Source: Earliella scabrosa
Taxonomy: Eukaryota > Basidiomycota > Agaricomycetes > Polyporales > Polyporaceae
Length of the DNA stretch: 64,000 bases
Assembly: GCA_022605405.1 (NCBI GenBank)
Contig: JABYQQ010000024.1
Span: 186,001 to 250,000, forward strand
Direction: 5' to 3'
This document shows, piece by piece, positions 22,227 through 33,953 of this stretch (position 1 is the stretch's first letter; the number at the start of each line of letters is the position of its first letter). The translations under genes and the position numbers were made by a program. The notes under the pieces were generated by a model. The model was not told where the DNA came from and did no database searches. It saw nothing but the letters and a program-made list of their open reading frames with translations.

Positions 22227-24893
22227 CTAGCAGCCGGTATACTGGTGCGGGTGAGGATGTCAGCATACAACCATGTGCGCGACGAGCAGACGCGATACGT
22301 ACTTCCGAGTTTTTAGGCCATGAGTAGCCCGCACCGGCCGGGGGTGCTTGTGACCAGAAGGTCATGTTGGGATCTACGTCATGGCACAGCCAGTCAACAA
22401 GAAGTCAAGGACCGGAGGAACAAAGATACGCACTCGAGTATGCTTCGGGGTGATCGTCGATGTACTTCTTCGTCGGGTAGTCTGGCGGATCGCAGCCGAT
22501 GTTCGTCTGTCCTGCCCGCTGGTATACGCGAACGTAGTCGACTTGCATGATCGCAGGGAAGATCATCGTGCTGTAGTCGATCTTCTGCCAGTTCTCTGTT
22601 CCATCGGGAAGGCGGCGGTTAGTCCTTGCTCCGTGCGCCAAAGATCCGATACGCACGCGACATTCCCAAGTTCAGCACAATCGACATGGGCTCCTCCGGG
22701 ATGATTCGTTGGCCGACCTGCGATCCTTCCGGACCCTGGTCGGGACCCATAGCAGCCGCGCCGACGCGATGCGTGGGCTTGCCATCCACCTGCCAGTTGA
22801 TGAAGCCCTCGTCGCGGTTGTTGGGGTTCGCCCAGTACTCGAATCCGACCGTATGGAACACCTGGCCGGAGCCCTGGAACATGTCATCGGGGAGATTCGA
22901 CAGGGACGACACAGCTTGTTGGCTGAAGGTACGGTCAGCAAGACGTCCATTGAGAGGATAGAGCTGTGCTCACATTGCAGATCCCCTGTAAGAACCGATA
23001 GTAAGCACACTTGCGCATCCTGGGAACACACACGCGGACGAACCTGTAGTCATTCTGTCGAGTTGTCGAAGGGTCGAAGATCCTGTACATGTCCTCGTTG
23101 TCGGTGAAGAACAGGTAGTCGTGCGTGAACGGCGCAAATTGCGCCGACTGCGACGCAACTTGACCGACCCCACCCTCAGTCTTGTTCTTCTCCGCCTCGA
23201 AGATGTCGATCTCGGGAGCACCGCGACCTCTAGTGACGTCCGGACCAGGATGGTCCTCGCCGGGGCACGTGCACGACCTACATACCATTGCTTAGCGTGC
23301 GAGGCATGAATATAGGGCGGAACGACGTACGAGAGCCGCTGGCCAGGAAGCCACGAGAGCTCGTTGTTGTACCTGCTCCTCGACTCCTCGGAAAACAAGG
23401 CAGCGGGGGGGCCAAGGCGATCCGGGTACGTCTGGTTGGGGAATGTTCCTACATCGCAAGAATCGTACCTGTGGAGCGCAGGACATGAATGGGGGAGGAC
23501 AAAGAAGTGCCGAATACACTCACGAATACGGCCATGTCCCGTCTGTTGTCGCACGATAGCCTGGCCTGCCGAGGTTGCCCATAGTCCAAGCACCGGGCCA
23601 CTAAATGCGGTCAGATGAGTGTCACAACGAGGAGGTTGGTATTGCACTCACGTAGCCCTGCGTGTTTGAGTCGGGACCGGGGAAGGTGACGGAAACCTCA
23701 ATGTATCCAGACGTGAAGCAGAACTTGTTCCAGCTCTGCAACATGCCGCTCTTGTACGACAGGCCATGGTTGATATTGGGGTCAGCCACCTCCATCACGA
23801 TTTGCAACGCGCCATTCTCGGTCCAAACTTGTCTGGGGTCGTACCATTCCAGGTCCATCGTCGAGCCGTACCAGATGTCCACCGCCTCCCAATAAGGATC
23901 GTCTCCAGGGTAAAACGTCCGCCCGTCCTTGTTGAACTCGTCCGAGAACACAAGCTCGTACTGCATCCCGTCGAAGCCAGTGCGGAACTTGGCCTCGTCT
24001 GGAGTATCGGGGTCGACCAATTGTGGCATCACGAAGTCCCTACAAAGGCGGGCTTGAATTTGAATGACGCGTGCGAAGCGACAGAACACTCACCCTGCGA
24101 CCACGGGCACCTGACCTGACGAGTTTACGACCGTGTTCGCGGTGATGGCGAGATTGCGGGCCTCGTTCGAGAAGAAGTCGAGGAGCGGGTAACAGATGAA
24201 AAGGGTAAGGAGTGCAGCGATGAGAATGATGAGGACGCTAACGTTCAGCATCCCTCGCCATGACCAGTAGGAGTGCTTGTTGGCGCCGTACTCTGGTGTG
24301 TGGAGGAAGTCGTCATCGTCGTCAGGCAGATCCTTCTCGAGCTCGGGGTCATACGCATAGGGGACGAAGCCCCGACCCAGTGTTGACTGGCCGGTAGGGA
24401 ATCTGGAGTCGGAGGAGATGGAGAAGACGGAGTCACCGGAGGATGAGACGACGGAATCGCGGTTGTGCGACGTGAACGCCTTTGGAGGAGCGAGATTGTC
24501 GCTGCCGTTGTCGTCCGAGGCTAGCCGGTAGAGGACCATGGAGCCGCGTTGGCCACCGGCTAGGTGGCCAAACTGGGCGGCAAGGGCTTGCGCCTCTTCG
24601 GATGCGATGCGATTGAAGTAGGTGCTGCCTCTGGACGCTGGTCGTGAGCGGACACCGAGGGAGGAGTTGGGGTTGAGCGGGGAGGAAACAAAGCCATTGC
24701 CCAAAGATGATTGTCGCGTCTGGCCCCGGGGAAACGACTGCTCTCGTGCCTCCGGCGAAAGCAAGGGAGACTCGAAGGTAGAGGTGCGAGGGGTTCGGGG
24801 CTGGGCGTAGTCCTCTGGTGTTGAGGCCCCGGAGCGGGGCTGGTCGGAGCCTGAGCCGGAGCCTTCAGAGGACGAGGGCCAGGGATTGGACAT
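22227..24893 (-). CDS. Beta-glucan synthesis-associated protein, KRE6/SKN1 type (GH16)
   Basis: Ten exons (24094-24893, 23652-24039, 23524-23600, 23331-23468, 23044-23277, 22974-22985, 22657-22922, 22434-22595, 22303-22373, 22227-22241) join in phase into 720 aa. The protein has a Ser/Pro-rich cytosolic N-terminus (about 1-210), one membrane anchor (about 214-240, VSVLIILIAALLTLFICYPL) and a luminal GH16 domain. The catalytic signature EIDIFE is at about 490-495. Typical KRE6/SKN1 pieces follow: YDSCDVGTFPNQT, HTVGFEYWANPNNRDEG, IMQVDYVRVYQ and a short tail ending YTGC. The family is a type II ER/Golgi membrane protein needed for cell-wall beta-1,6-glucan. Exon 6 is only 12 nt. ATG 24893 was chosen because translation from it matches the family start; an upstream in-frame extension lacks such support. 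Confidence 0.95.
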
Positions 24894-27800
24894 GGCGGGG
24901 GCGGGGGCGGGCGGGTCGAGGGAGTCGACGACGGGAAAGACGTCGAGGACGAGGAGGAGGGCGAGATGGAAGGAATGAAAGGTGACGACCTGACGCTGGT
25001 AGGGACCCCGACTCTGGCGTCCTTCTCCGCCGTGGGACTTGGCATCTCTGGCGCCCGGCGGCGTCCATGGCCCGCCGCCTTCCCATTTCCCAGCCACCAG
25101 CCTCTTCCCGGCCCTCGTCTTAATGAACCACCTCAAGTCCTCGACCCGACGCCCGACGCTTCCCAGCGACCCCAATCGTACGCCTTGCTCGCCGTAGCCC
25201 GCCGCGAGCTCGCTGTCCGCCGCAGCGAGCAAGCCACATGCGTAATTACTGGGCTGCTATCGCCGTGCAGCCACCCGGTGCCGGCTCCTTGAATCGGACG
25301 TGCATGCCGTCCAGTTTCTCCGCCCACAGGCAGTGTGCTCTCGTGCACCCATCGCTCATTCTCGCCTTCTCGCGCGTGTCTCGTGCGCGAGCAGGCGCGA
25401 AGGCGAGAACGCCCTCTGCTCGTGCTAGCTATCCCTTACCGGATAAGCCCCAGGCTCGCCCAGCCTGAGAGTGTCCGTCACGACGCATGTCGCGCCCGCC
25501 AAGCGCATGTCCCCCTGCCATAGGCAGTACGTCCCGCGCATGCCGCTCATCATCCTCACACATGCCACGATACGATACGTCCTACGCGAGGCTCACGGCC
25601 TCGTCGAATAACAACAAGTTGAACAACAACTCCGAGCCCATCGCAGGAACCCCGGTGGGTGCGTACCGCCCTCTGAACGCCTTCCGAACCTATCTGGTAC
25701 ATATGGCGTCACTCACCTCGTGAGCAGGAAGTTACGATCAAACATCACGGATTTGGTCCGTCAAAGCACGTACTCCACTACCTCACTGGGCCCGGCCCTA
25801 CATACTACTTTCCAGTCCAATACCTAGAACGCCCGTTGTACGCGCTGCATACTATTGACCTGGTCTAGGTACAGCTACAGCCTTCTCCGAGTCCGAGCAC
25901 ATCGGCTCACCGCCTGTGCCCGCCACGGTCCGAGATGCCGTCTCAAGGTGTGTAAGTACTGGTACATGTCCACTTCAGACAAGTGCTGACTATGTATTGA
26001 GTTGCAACATGTCAGGCACGACCGGAACGCTCAGCCATGACACAACCACGATATCTCGTGCACAGCGTCTACTTGAACCAGAACTTGCCAAAACATGGAA
26101 TCCGAAGGCTAACCTCGAAGGCAGCATCCATATCATGCGATGCGCCGCTCCGCTGCGAGCTCACAGTCGACACCTAACCTTCGCTGGCACCCAAGAACCA
26201 TCGTATATCGGGCCTGGGACTGCACGCTGCAACGCTACGCCGACAGCGTGCTGGCGCTCCTGCCCTCGGTGCACCCATAAAGCGCCTCGAGCGAAATCGG
26301 AAACCGATCATACGCGGCACGCCTACCTGTCGGTGCCGTTCCCTTCGCCCACCAGGCGGACAGGAGGCGAACAGCCCGAGTCTCAGACGGGCGACGGGCG
26401 TCGACACCGATACACCCACATTCGCATTGCCTTCGTCTCGCAGGTCTCGCGCCAGAGCGCCCTCCCTTCGTTCTCCCGGCCGAACGCAGTCTAGCCAGCC
26501 CACGCGAGCCGCCCACCAGAGAACGCGCCTTCCCACTCCAAGCTTGCTTCCCCCAGCTGGCCTCACACCGCTCGCGAGCCAAGAGACCAGCGCAGCCAGC
26601 CACAAGAGCTCCAGCACTCCTCCTCAACTCTGTATTTCCGTGATGCTCCTCCTCGCCTCCCCCCTCTCAACCCACCAGCGCGTCTGCCGTCCCCGAGCGC
26701 TCCACCCTCATTAGGCCGCCTTCTCACCGGCTCCCGTCGTCAGTCTGTCAAATACGCCTATCTCGTGGATTATCCCCTCTCCCGTCCTTCAAGCTATAAA
26801 CAGCACTAGTTATGCACACGGCCCGACGGCGCCCGCCCGCTCCTCACGATACCTTTTTCCAGGAATTCCCCACACACGCGCGCGCAGCGGATCCAATCCC
26901 CGAAGGTCGAAGCATGCCTCGCCGCGTGCGCTTCGCTTCTCCCGCCCCTCAGCTTCGGCTTCTGAACGTCCTCGCGTATGCATCGATGCTTCGACGCCGC
27001 TCGACTGAACGTTTGTGTCCACGGCTCAGGAGCCATGGACCGCATGCATGCATGCCCGCGCTGAACAGGGCGGCAGGGCCGTTTTGCGCGCGCATGGCGG
27101 CGCTCCAGGCTCCTTTTACCGACCCTGACAACTTTCAACGCTCCACGCTCACGCCGTACCGAGTATCGCATGTAAGCGCCCATACTCAAAAGCCACTGCT
27201 GTGTTGACTGAACTGACTCAGGAGCCAGGCTCCAAGAGCGTGTGGCTCCTCGTGGTGGCGGAACGCGAAGCTGTGATAGGACTGGCAGGCGTTGCGAGGT
27301 CGGGGCTGCCGGGGCTGGATGCACAGGCTCTCAATTAATCTGCCTCCCCGCACCGCAGTAGACAGACCGCGTCGCTGACAGCTGCCTTTCGACGTAAGTA
27401 CGCCTCTGTCACGTCGGTGCGGAGTCGAACGTGGACAACATCAATATTGGCTGCGGCACCGGCGACAAGGCCATCGGGGCGCCACCGCCCGTTGCGGTGA
27501 TCAGAGTCCGCGATATGTCCTAATCCAGCTGCTGCATGGCGCAACTGTCCAATTGGGGGCGCTCCCCCCTGTCCTAACTCGTAACTCGTAAGTACATGAG
27601 CCCCAGCCAAATTGACTATTGCACGGCCCTCCGATCGCATTCCGACCGGGATGCGACATAAATTTCCGCCCGCCCGCATCGGAATGGACGTTGAGTCGGA
27701 CTTGCAGGTGAGTCCGAGTCTGCAGTCCGAGTCTGTACTTATACCTCAATGCCTCGCGATACCTATGCGACACCAGGGATCAGTCAACCCAGCAGGGACG

Positions 27801-29333
27801 GAGCCGCATAATGGGCATGAACCTGGTCAGTGTCACGACCGACTGCTTCCCCTCCGGTCCCGCGCACCTCACGCTACGGCGCTACGTCGATCGACGACTC
27901 GCCAAGCCATGCCTGCAAGTCACGACTCCGACTGTGTCAGTACTTGCATACAGACGTTGCTGACAGAGCATGGCAGGCTGGTAGCTGGTAACTCACAGAC
28001 GTCATCGAATCGATACGGACAAGCCGAACACCTCCGCCTTGTCTCGACCTCCAGTACGAGATGCGTGGAGCACGTCCTCACGCAACCCGGTCGATGCCAA
28101 CGGGATTGGCACGGGCATTCGATGCTATAGGGTGATCACTGACAAACGTCACCACCAGACCGCATTCCCCCGGGCCTACAGTCCGCTCCGCACCCATCGC
28201 AAGCACGCAGTCCAATTATCAACACCAACGACTTACGAAGAAGGCACCGCACATACACACGTACAGATCACCAGGCATGGCATGACATCAGAACTAGAAA
28301 TGACATTGATTTACAACCAACGGATTCGAAGCTGGCGCACAAACACGACACTGCTACCTATCCCTATACACAGTCGAGAACTTTCGGTGACGGTACGGCA
28401 TACATCGAGGGGGAGGGGATCAAGAGGGGATTGAGAGGAAGACGAGAGAACCTGGAGGAAAGCCTTGCATAGGGGAGAGGCGGTCATGCACACGCCGACG
28501 TCTCCGTCGTGGACGCGTGGGTTCGTGAGACCCGTGCGTCACCGACCGCACCATCGGCCGACGGCGTGCACATGTACATTGTACAGGACACGCGCGCACG
28601 GCGGACATGCGGTCGGGACTCGGGGGGAGCAATGACGTAGTTTCGTGATTTGTGGGGGAGTTACGGAGGCGGGTTTCGTAGTAGTAGCATCGTAAGCGTA
28701 CGGTATGAGTAACGGGGCGGGGGTGCAACGGTGCGCAACCACAGATTGAAGCATGGACGCAGAACTGCGAGACAGAAGATTAGTGGTACATGTACAGGTA
28801 AAGTTGTGGCAAGGGAGCAGAGGTAATAAATACACCGAGGGCCGTTTGACTTCGTTTCGTCATCCCGCGTCCTACTGGTAGGATGGCGGAAATGGAGGAT
28901 GATGAGAATGCCGAGAGGGAACGCCGCCAGGCGACAGCGTGTAAGTGGTAACATAATGGAGGAGGGAGAATGGGGTTATGGTGTGAATGGAGTGTTCAAC
29001 GGTCGTGCCACGGCATACACAAAACGATAAAGGTAGTCGTCGAACAAAACAATTAGAACGCGGGATGTAGGGTAGTCTGTGAAACGGTCCGCTCGGCGAA
29101 ACAGGACACCAGTCTCGATGTTCGAAATTTGAGAGTTGACCATAGATCCAAAACGAGGAGGGTGGATCCGACCAAGAAGGGGAAAGGGGAAGCAAAGGTT
29201 GCATACGCGCATTAGACCATTTCAGAGCATTTCGTCGTGAGTCGTGCAGCCGCCAGCGGGACTCGGCCGTCGCGGACGCCCGGTGACACCGTCACATTCG
29301 TCATGGAGGTGAGCCAGCAGAGGCGACTAGCGA
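24894..29333. other. 4.4-kb gene-poor region
   Basis: Upstream region of the KRE6-like gene plus the 3' flank of the Ser-rich gene at 29334. Several 100-190-codon frames exist on both strands, but all overlap each other, use unusual composition and lack family signatures. A TATA-like TATAAA at about 26795 on the plus strand precedes no convincing ORF. No tRNA or clear transposon end is seen. A long regulatory region or a non-coding transcript is possible. Confidence 0.45.
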
Positions 29334-30613
29334 CTAGGCCTTCGATTGGATCAGACCTTCGAGACGCTCCTCCAAGCCCTTGCCTAGGCCCTCCCTCTCC
29401 CACTCACCGCCGACGTCATCTGCCACACCCATCACCCCATCACGCTCGAGCACGTAGGCCGGCGCACCGTGGATGCTCCCGCCACTCGAGCTTGCAGCGT
29501 ACTGAGCCTGTGGGAGCCCGATAACACTGGGAATGTGGGGAGGAGGCTCGGAGACAACCGCAGCAGATGTGAGCGTGGAAAGTGGGATGGCCGATGCCGG
29601 CGTGGAGGATAGAAGATCCATGTATGAGATGAACGACAACCGCTTTGTGACGTTCTTGGGTGAAGGAGGGAGGGATGGGAAAGGTGCGGGTACAGTGATT
29701 GACGTCAATTGCTGGGGGTTGTGGGGCAGCGAGTGCAGAGGATGCTCGGTGTGCGTTGCGGTTGTCGGAGAGGAGGAGTTCGAATCCACCTCAGAACCCG
29801 CGGTACTCGATGTGGCGGAGTAGTACGCGGACGTGGGTGTGGGTGTGACAGTCGAAGACTGATTGGGCGTGAATGCCAATGGCGCAAGTGGGGCAAGGGG
29901 CACAGGATTTGTCTGCACAGTCGGACGAGTGGGAGGCGAACCTTGAACTGGCTTGGGCGGAGATCCAGGAAGAGAGTTGCTGAAAAGCAAACTGCGCCTG
30001 TTGCCGCTGGGACTAGGGCTGCGACTGCTTAACCGCGATATGGGGCTGGTGAACCCGCTCTGGCAGCCAGGCTCAATCGGCGCAGGGGTGACGATCGATA
30101 TTGCGTCTAGGTCGTCATCGTCAGGATTTGTAGAGGTGAGGACGGCTGCGGCGCTGTCCAGGACGGAGGGCACTGCGCGCTCGAGCTCTTCTGTGAACTT
30201 CGCGCGAGGGATGTGGTGGGGGTCGGATGAGAGGGCGAGAGGCGACGCGATGGGCTCGATGTCGCGCTCGAAGATGGCGGAGGATGAGGAATGGCTGAGG
30301 GATCGTGAGTGGGAACCCAACCGAGGCGAGCGCGCAGATGCAAAACTTACACGGATGTTGGGGATGAAGGAATCGATGCAGGCGAACGCGAGCCCAGGCG
30401 ATGCGTCCTAAGGTGTTGTGAGTTGCGATTCGAAAGCTTGCGCTCGCGTGATGGGGTGGTGAGATTGGTGGCAGAGGTGATGTGTCGCAACTCGGCTGGT
30501 GTCGTGCCGTTCATGGTGGGTGCGTCTGTGGAGGGTGGGGGTGAGGAAGAGAAGGCTGGAGTATGAAAAGGCAGAGACTGACGACTTGAAGGTTCTTGAA
30601 TGTGAGTAGCCAT
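29334..30613 (-). CDS. Ser/Pro-rich protein with conserved SFISYMDLL motif
   Basis: Two exons (30351-30613, 29334-30294) with a 56-bp intron give 407 aa. The protein is mostly disordered, rich in Ser, Thr and Pro, with many SP/TP sites (SRSPSPSGNRR, SPPTRP, TPTPTSAYYS). One ordered stretch stands out: KNVTKRLSFISYMDLLSSTP around residues 305-325, a motif I have seen in uncharacterised fungal Ser-rich proteins. The C-terminus (EWEREGLGKGLEERLEGLIQ) looks like an amphipathic helix. There is no signal peptide or membrane helix. It is probably a phosphorylated cytosolic or nuclear regulator; no function is claimed. The splice site GT-AAGT and phase agreement support the model. Confidence 0.8.
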
Positions 30614-31124
30614 GGGCGATGATGATATGTAGCAGCGGTGGTGGTGGTGGAGATCGAAGGTGGAGGGGCGCATTAGCGAGCGCTGTTACGCCAGGCACCC
30701 TATCCGGTAAACTCAGTTTTCTATCGCCTCTGGATAGCCTTTGTCGGAGTAAGGCTTAGTCAGCATTGCGTTCTAGGCTGTCGGCCATAATTGACGTATC
30801 CAGCTGAATTCTCCCAGCGGTGCGCACGGCCTTGGTCGTCACTTGACCAGCTCCGACATCTTCCAACAGCTTCGAACGCGTTGCATGGTGTCCGACTCAT
30901 CGCCTCTATCGCCTTCGACGGTTCGTCCACCTCGAGAAGCACCGGGAGGCCCCAGAGCCCGTGCGCACGTATCCGGAATACAGCAGTCCCTCTTGTCAAG
31001 TTGTAAACCACATACCGTCGGACTACATGCATGCGCATATCCATATGCACTCTATCAAGTCCTCCATATGTCTCGTCGCTATCTCGAGCTTGGCCTCCAA
31101 CCCTCCGCCCAACGATTCCATCGT
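30614..31124. other. Intergenic between Ser-rich and glycosidase genes
   Basis: Contains a 150-codon minus-strand frame (30760-31209) overlapping the 3' end of the glycosidase gene; no signature was found and it is treated as chance. Confidence 0.45.
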
Positions 31125-33441
31125 TCACATCGCCTTGTTCATCTTCTCCGTGCGTACCTGCCACCCCTCCTGCGGGAACCCCGGCGCAACGCCCTGACTC
31201 CCATCCCATCCCTCAGCCATCATTGCCACAGCGTATAGCAATGCACCAGAACCCGGGAAGTACGGCGTCGGCACCCTAACGCCGCCAACAGGCATACCGA
31301 TATCATCGAATTCAAACAGGGGATGAAGGAGCCATTCAACCGCCTTCTCCGTTTCCCCGTTACGAGCTGCGGACATTGCCAGCATCGGGAAGTCCCACCT
31401 ACCGCCATTCAATTCACCAGCCCATTCAGTTCATCAGCACGTCTATGAGCATCATCATGAGAACGATATACCCACCCCCAGCAGTTGCTTATATTCCAAC
31501 TTGTCCAGACCTTCGCCGCTGTCGCCTTGGCGATCTCCACGCTCACGTCCGCCGTCTGCGGTAGCCATCCATACAGCCCAACGAGGGCCGGGTGGTCGTT
31601 CGTGAACGTCGGCGTGTCCCAAAAGTCGTGCGGGATCCCCTCGTACACCGCGTACAACCCGTCCGCCATCGGCAGCGGCGCGAGCTTCTCCCGGACGTTC
31701 GTCCACGCCTCCGGCACATCCTCTCCGAGGCGCTCCATCCACGTACCCGCACGCTCGAGTCCGAAGCGCCAGTATGCAAGCTCGAACGCTGGGCTCCGCG
31801 TCGCATTTGGGCTCGTATCCTCGCTGACGACGTACATCGGAGGCCCGAGGTCGAAGAAGCTGGTACTCGCGTTCGGTTTTGCGTACGTTGCCATCCAATC
31901 CGCCGTCGCGCGCACGACCTCCCGCCACTTTTCGAGCGTGCTCCGGGAGCGCGTCGCGCGGTACTCGTACTCGGCGAAGACGAGCGGATGCGGTTGCTGC
32001 CAAATGAGGAGCTCGTTGATCTCGCCCGGTGCAGATCGCCCGGACGGATCGGTCATCTTCGACCAGCGCGCTCCGACAGGGTAACCTTGCTGTACCTGCG
32101 CGCGTTCCGAAGACGAGGAGAGGAAGCGCGCGTAGACACCGCTCGCGCGATTGAGGAGGTCCCAGTTGTTCCAGAGAGCCCAGTGGGCGCTATGCCAGAA
32201 GAACATCTCCATGTGGAACTTGCCATACTATAGAAGCCAGTGAGTACGATCCCAGATACTTATCACTGCAGCTACTAACCCAACCGTTGTTCACAAGTCC
32301 GGACTGGCAGCCCAGGATCAGTCATCTATCGTTCTGGGACGGTGTTGGCACTCACCTCCTGCGGAGGCGTGTCGCCGGCCTCGTTCACTCTCAGCCAGTA
32401 TTGGGACAATATGACGCGCCTCTGCAGCTCGTCTGCCCGTCGGTCAGTGGACCCGGTCACCACATCGACGAAGCCATTATCGGACCAATACGCGGCCCAC
32501 GTTCTCTGCGATTCGCGCACGATGTTCTCCACGCTCGGTAGCGTGTGGACGTCTTTGGAGGAGTACGCGATCGCAACTGAGAACGTGCCGCGACGCTCGC
32601 GTGGAACGATGGTGTAGCGATGTTCGTCGGGAGACACGCGCTTGATGGCAAAGTCGTCTCCGCCCGCCGAGGTGAAGAACGTCGTGGATCCCATGGTGTG
32701 GGCAATCTCCGCGGCGACATTCTGTCCTCGCCTCCCGCCCGTGAACAGCTCGGTCGTGTGGTTCCCTGTCGCGTTCCATGCGCCAACGAACGGCGCCTCG
32801 AACTTGGAGCTCCCATCGTTCCACGGAAAGTCGAGGAAGACCCCCAGCCGGCCCCTCCTGAGGAGCGGAGACGAGATCGTCACCCCGACCGTGTCGCTGC
32901 TCTGCGCGGCGACCGTCCGGACCCTGACCTGCTCCCCTTCCCACCGGAAGCTGCTCGTCAGTGTCCCAGACCACAGGTCCAGTTTCTGGTCGGTCTCTTC
33001 CAACGCGTCCTCGGTCACATCGGTCGGGCGCCCGCCCTCGTCCAGGAAGAGGAGCCCGATCCTCCCCAAGTTGACCCGGTTCGGGTTCGAGATCAACCAC
33101 TGCTGCGCGGGCTGCGGGCCCCCGAACATGTACTGCACGCCGTCCCATACCACTCCGCGATAGGCCTCGACGTCCGCCTCGGTCATCCCTGCTGGAAACG
33201 AGTCGTTCTTCCATCCCCAGTCCGACATGGTCGCGAACGGGAGAAACGTCTGCAGGCCGGTGACGTCCGCTCCGAACGCGAAGTGGCCGTTCCCGACTTG
33301 CATGGGCGTACTGTTGCTGGACGCGCTTCGAGTTGGGTTGTAACGTGATACGATAGCATGTCGGTCGATGCGTGCAGCTGTCCGAAGAGGGGCAGCCACC
33401 GCGAGGGCGGCATATACTGTATAGAAAGCGAAGGCATGCAT
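31125..33441 (-). CDS. Secreted six-hairpin glycosidase-like protein
   Basis: Four exons (32356-33441, a 24-nt microexon 32280-32303, 31476-32227, 31125-31398) give 711 aa in phase. The chosen start gives a classic signal peptide (MHAFAFYTVYAALAVAA); an in-frame ATG at 33492 would place 17 polar residues before it and is less likely. Features of the (alpha/alpha)6 glycosidase-like group: NSTPMQVGNGHFAFGADVTG near the N-terminus, SDWGWK, then KFHMEMFFWHSAHWALWNN, SDPSG-like loops, WDFPMLAMSAARNG and a final GWDGS and PGFPQEGW. The microexon encodes SGLVNNGW just before the conserved GKFHMEM. It is probably an extracellular carbohydrate-active enzyme for plant or fungal polysaccharide; the substrate is unknown and catalytic residues were not assigned. 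Confidence 0.88.
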
Positions 33442-33953
33442 CAGCGGCGAGTGTGGGTTCGGTAGGCGGACGCAAGTTGAGTGGGAGGGCATTCGTGGGG
33501 CATCTCGTTAGACTTGTAGTTGGTGCGTCCGGACTCCGCGTTCCCGCAATTGAACCCCCAACCGACAACGACGAGCACTCAGCAGAACACGATCCGCGCG
33601 CTACAGCTGACTTCCTCGCGGTCCGGATTCATGGTGCTATGAGGCATGTGACCGGTCATAGGGAGGAAGCAAGTCCAAGAACGCATGAGTACGGTGATAG
33701 CATGGCGCTTCTGTCGCCTAAAGTTGAAGCTCACGAACTTGTGCTTCATTGAATGGCTATTCCTGCGTATCCGTTCACCTCTTCTTTCCCGAGGACAGCT
33801 GGTCCAGTGCCAACGCGTCCGACCACAGTCTAGGTTTGAACGTCCAATGTCTAATACAGTGCTATGAATCATCAACAGCAGCGAGAAGTGCTTGGAACAG
33901 GTGGAGTGGTACTCTGCTTGCAAGCGGCAACATCTACCACAAGCCGCGATTCG
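33442..33953. other. Intergenic between DUF6533 gene and glycosidase gene
   Basis: Promoter of the glycosidase gene and 3' flank of the DUF6533 gene at 33954. No other feature is seen. Confidence 0.5.

Noticed and set aside
26174..26617. Overlapping 130-190-codon ORFs on both strands
   Set aside because: All frames are open at once in GC-rich sequence, none has a recognisable domain or splice continuation.
30760..31209. 149-codon minus-strand ORF at the end of the glycosidase gene
   Set aside because: Overlaps the last glycosidase exon in another frame; the glycosidase frame ends with a family-like PGFPQEGW block and stop at 31125.
32620..33348. 242-codon plus-strand ORF
   Set aside because: Antisense shadow of the glycosidase gene, rich in Arg and Pro as expected from codon-biased DNA.
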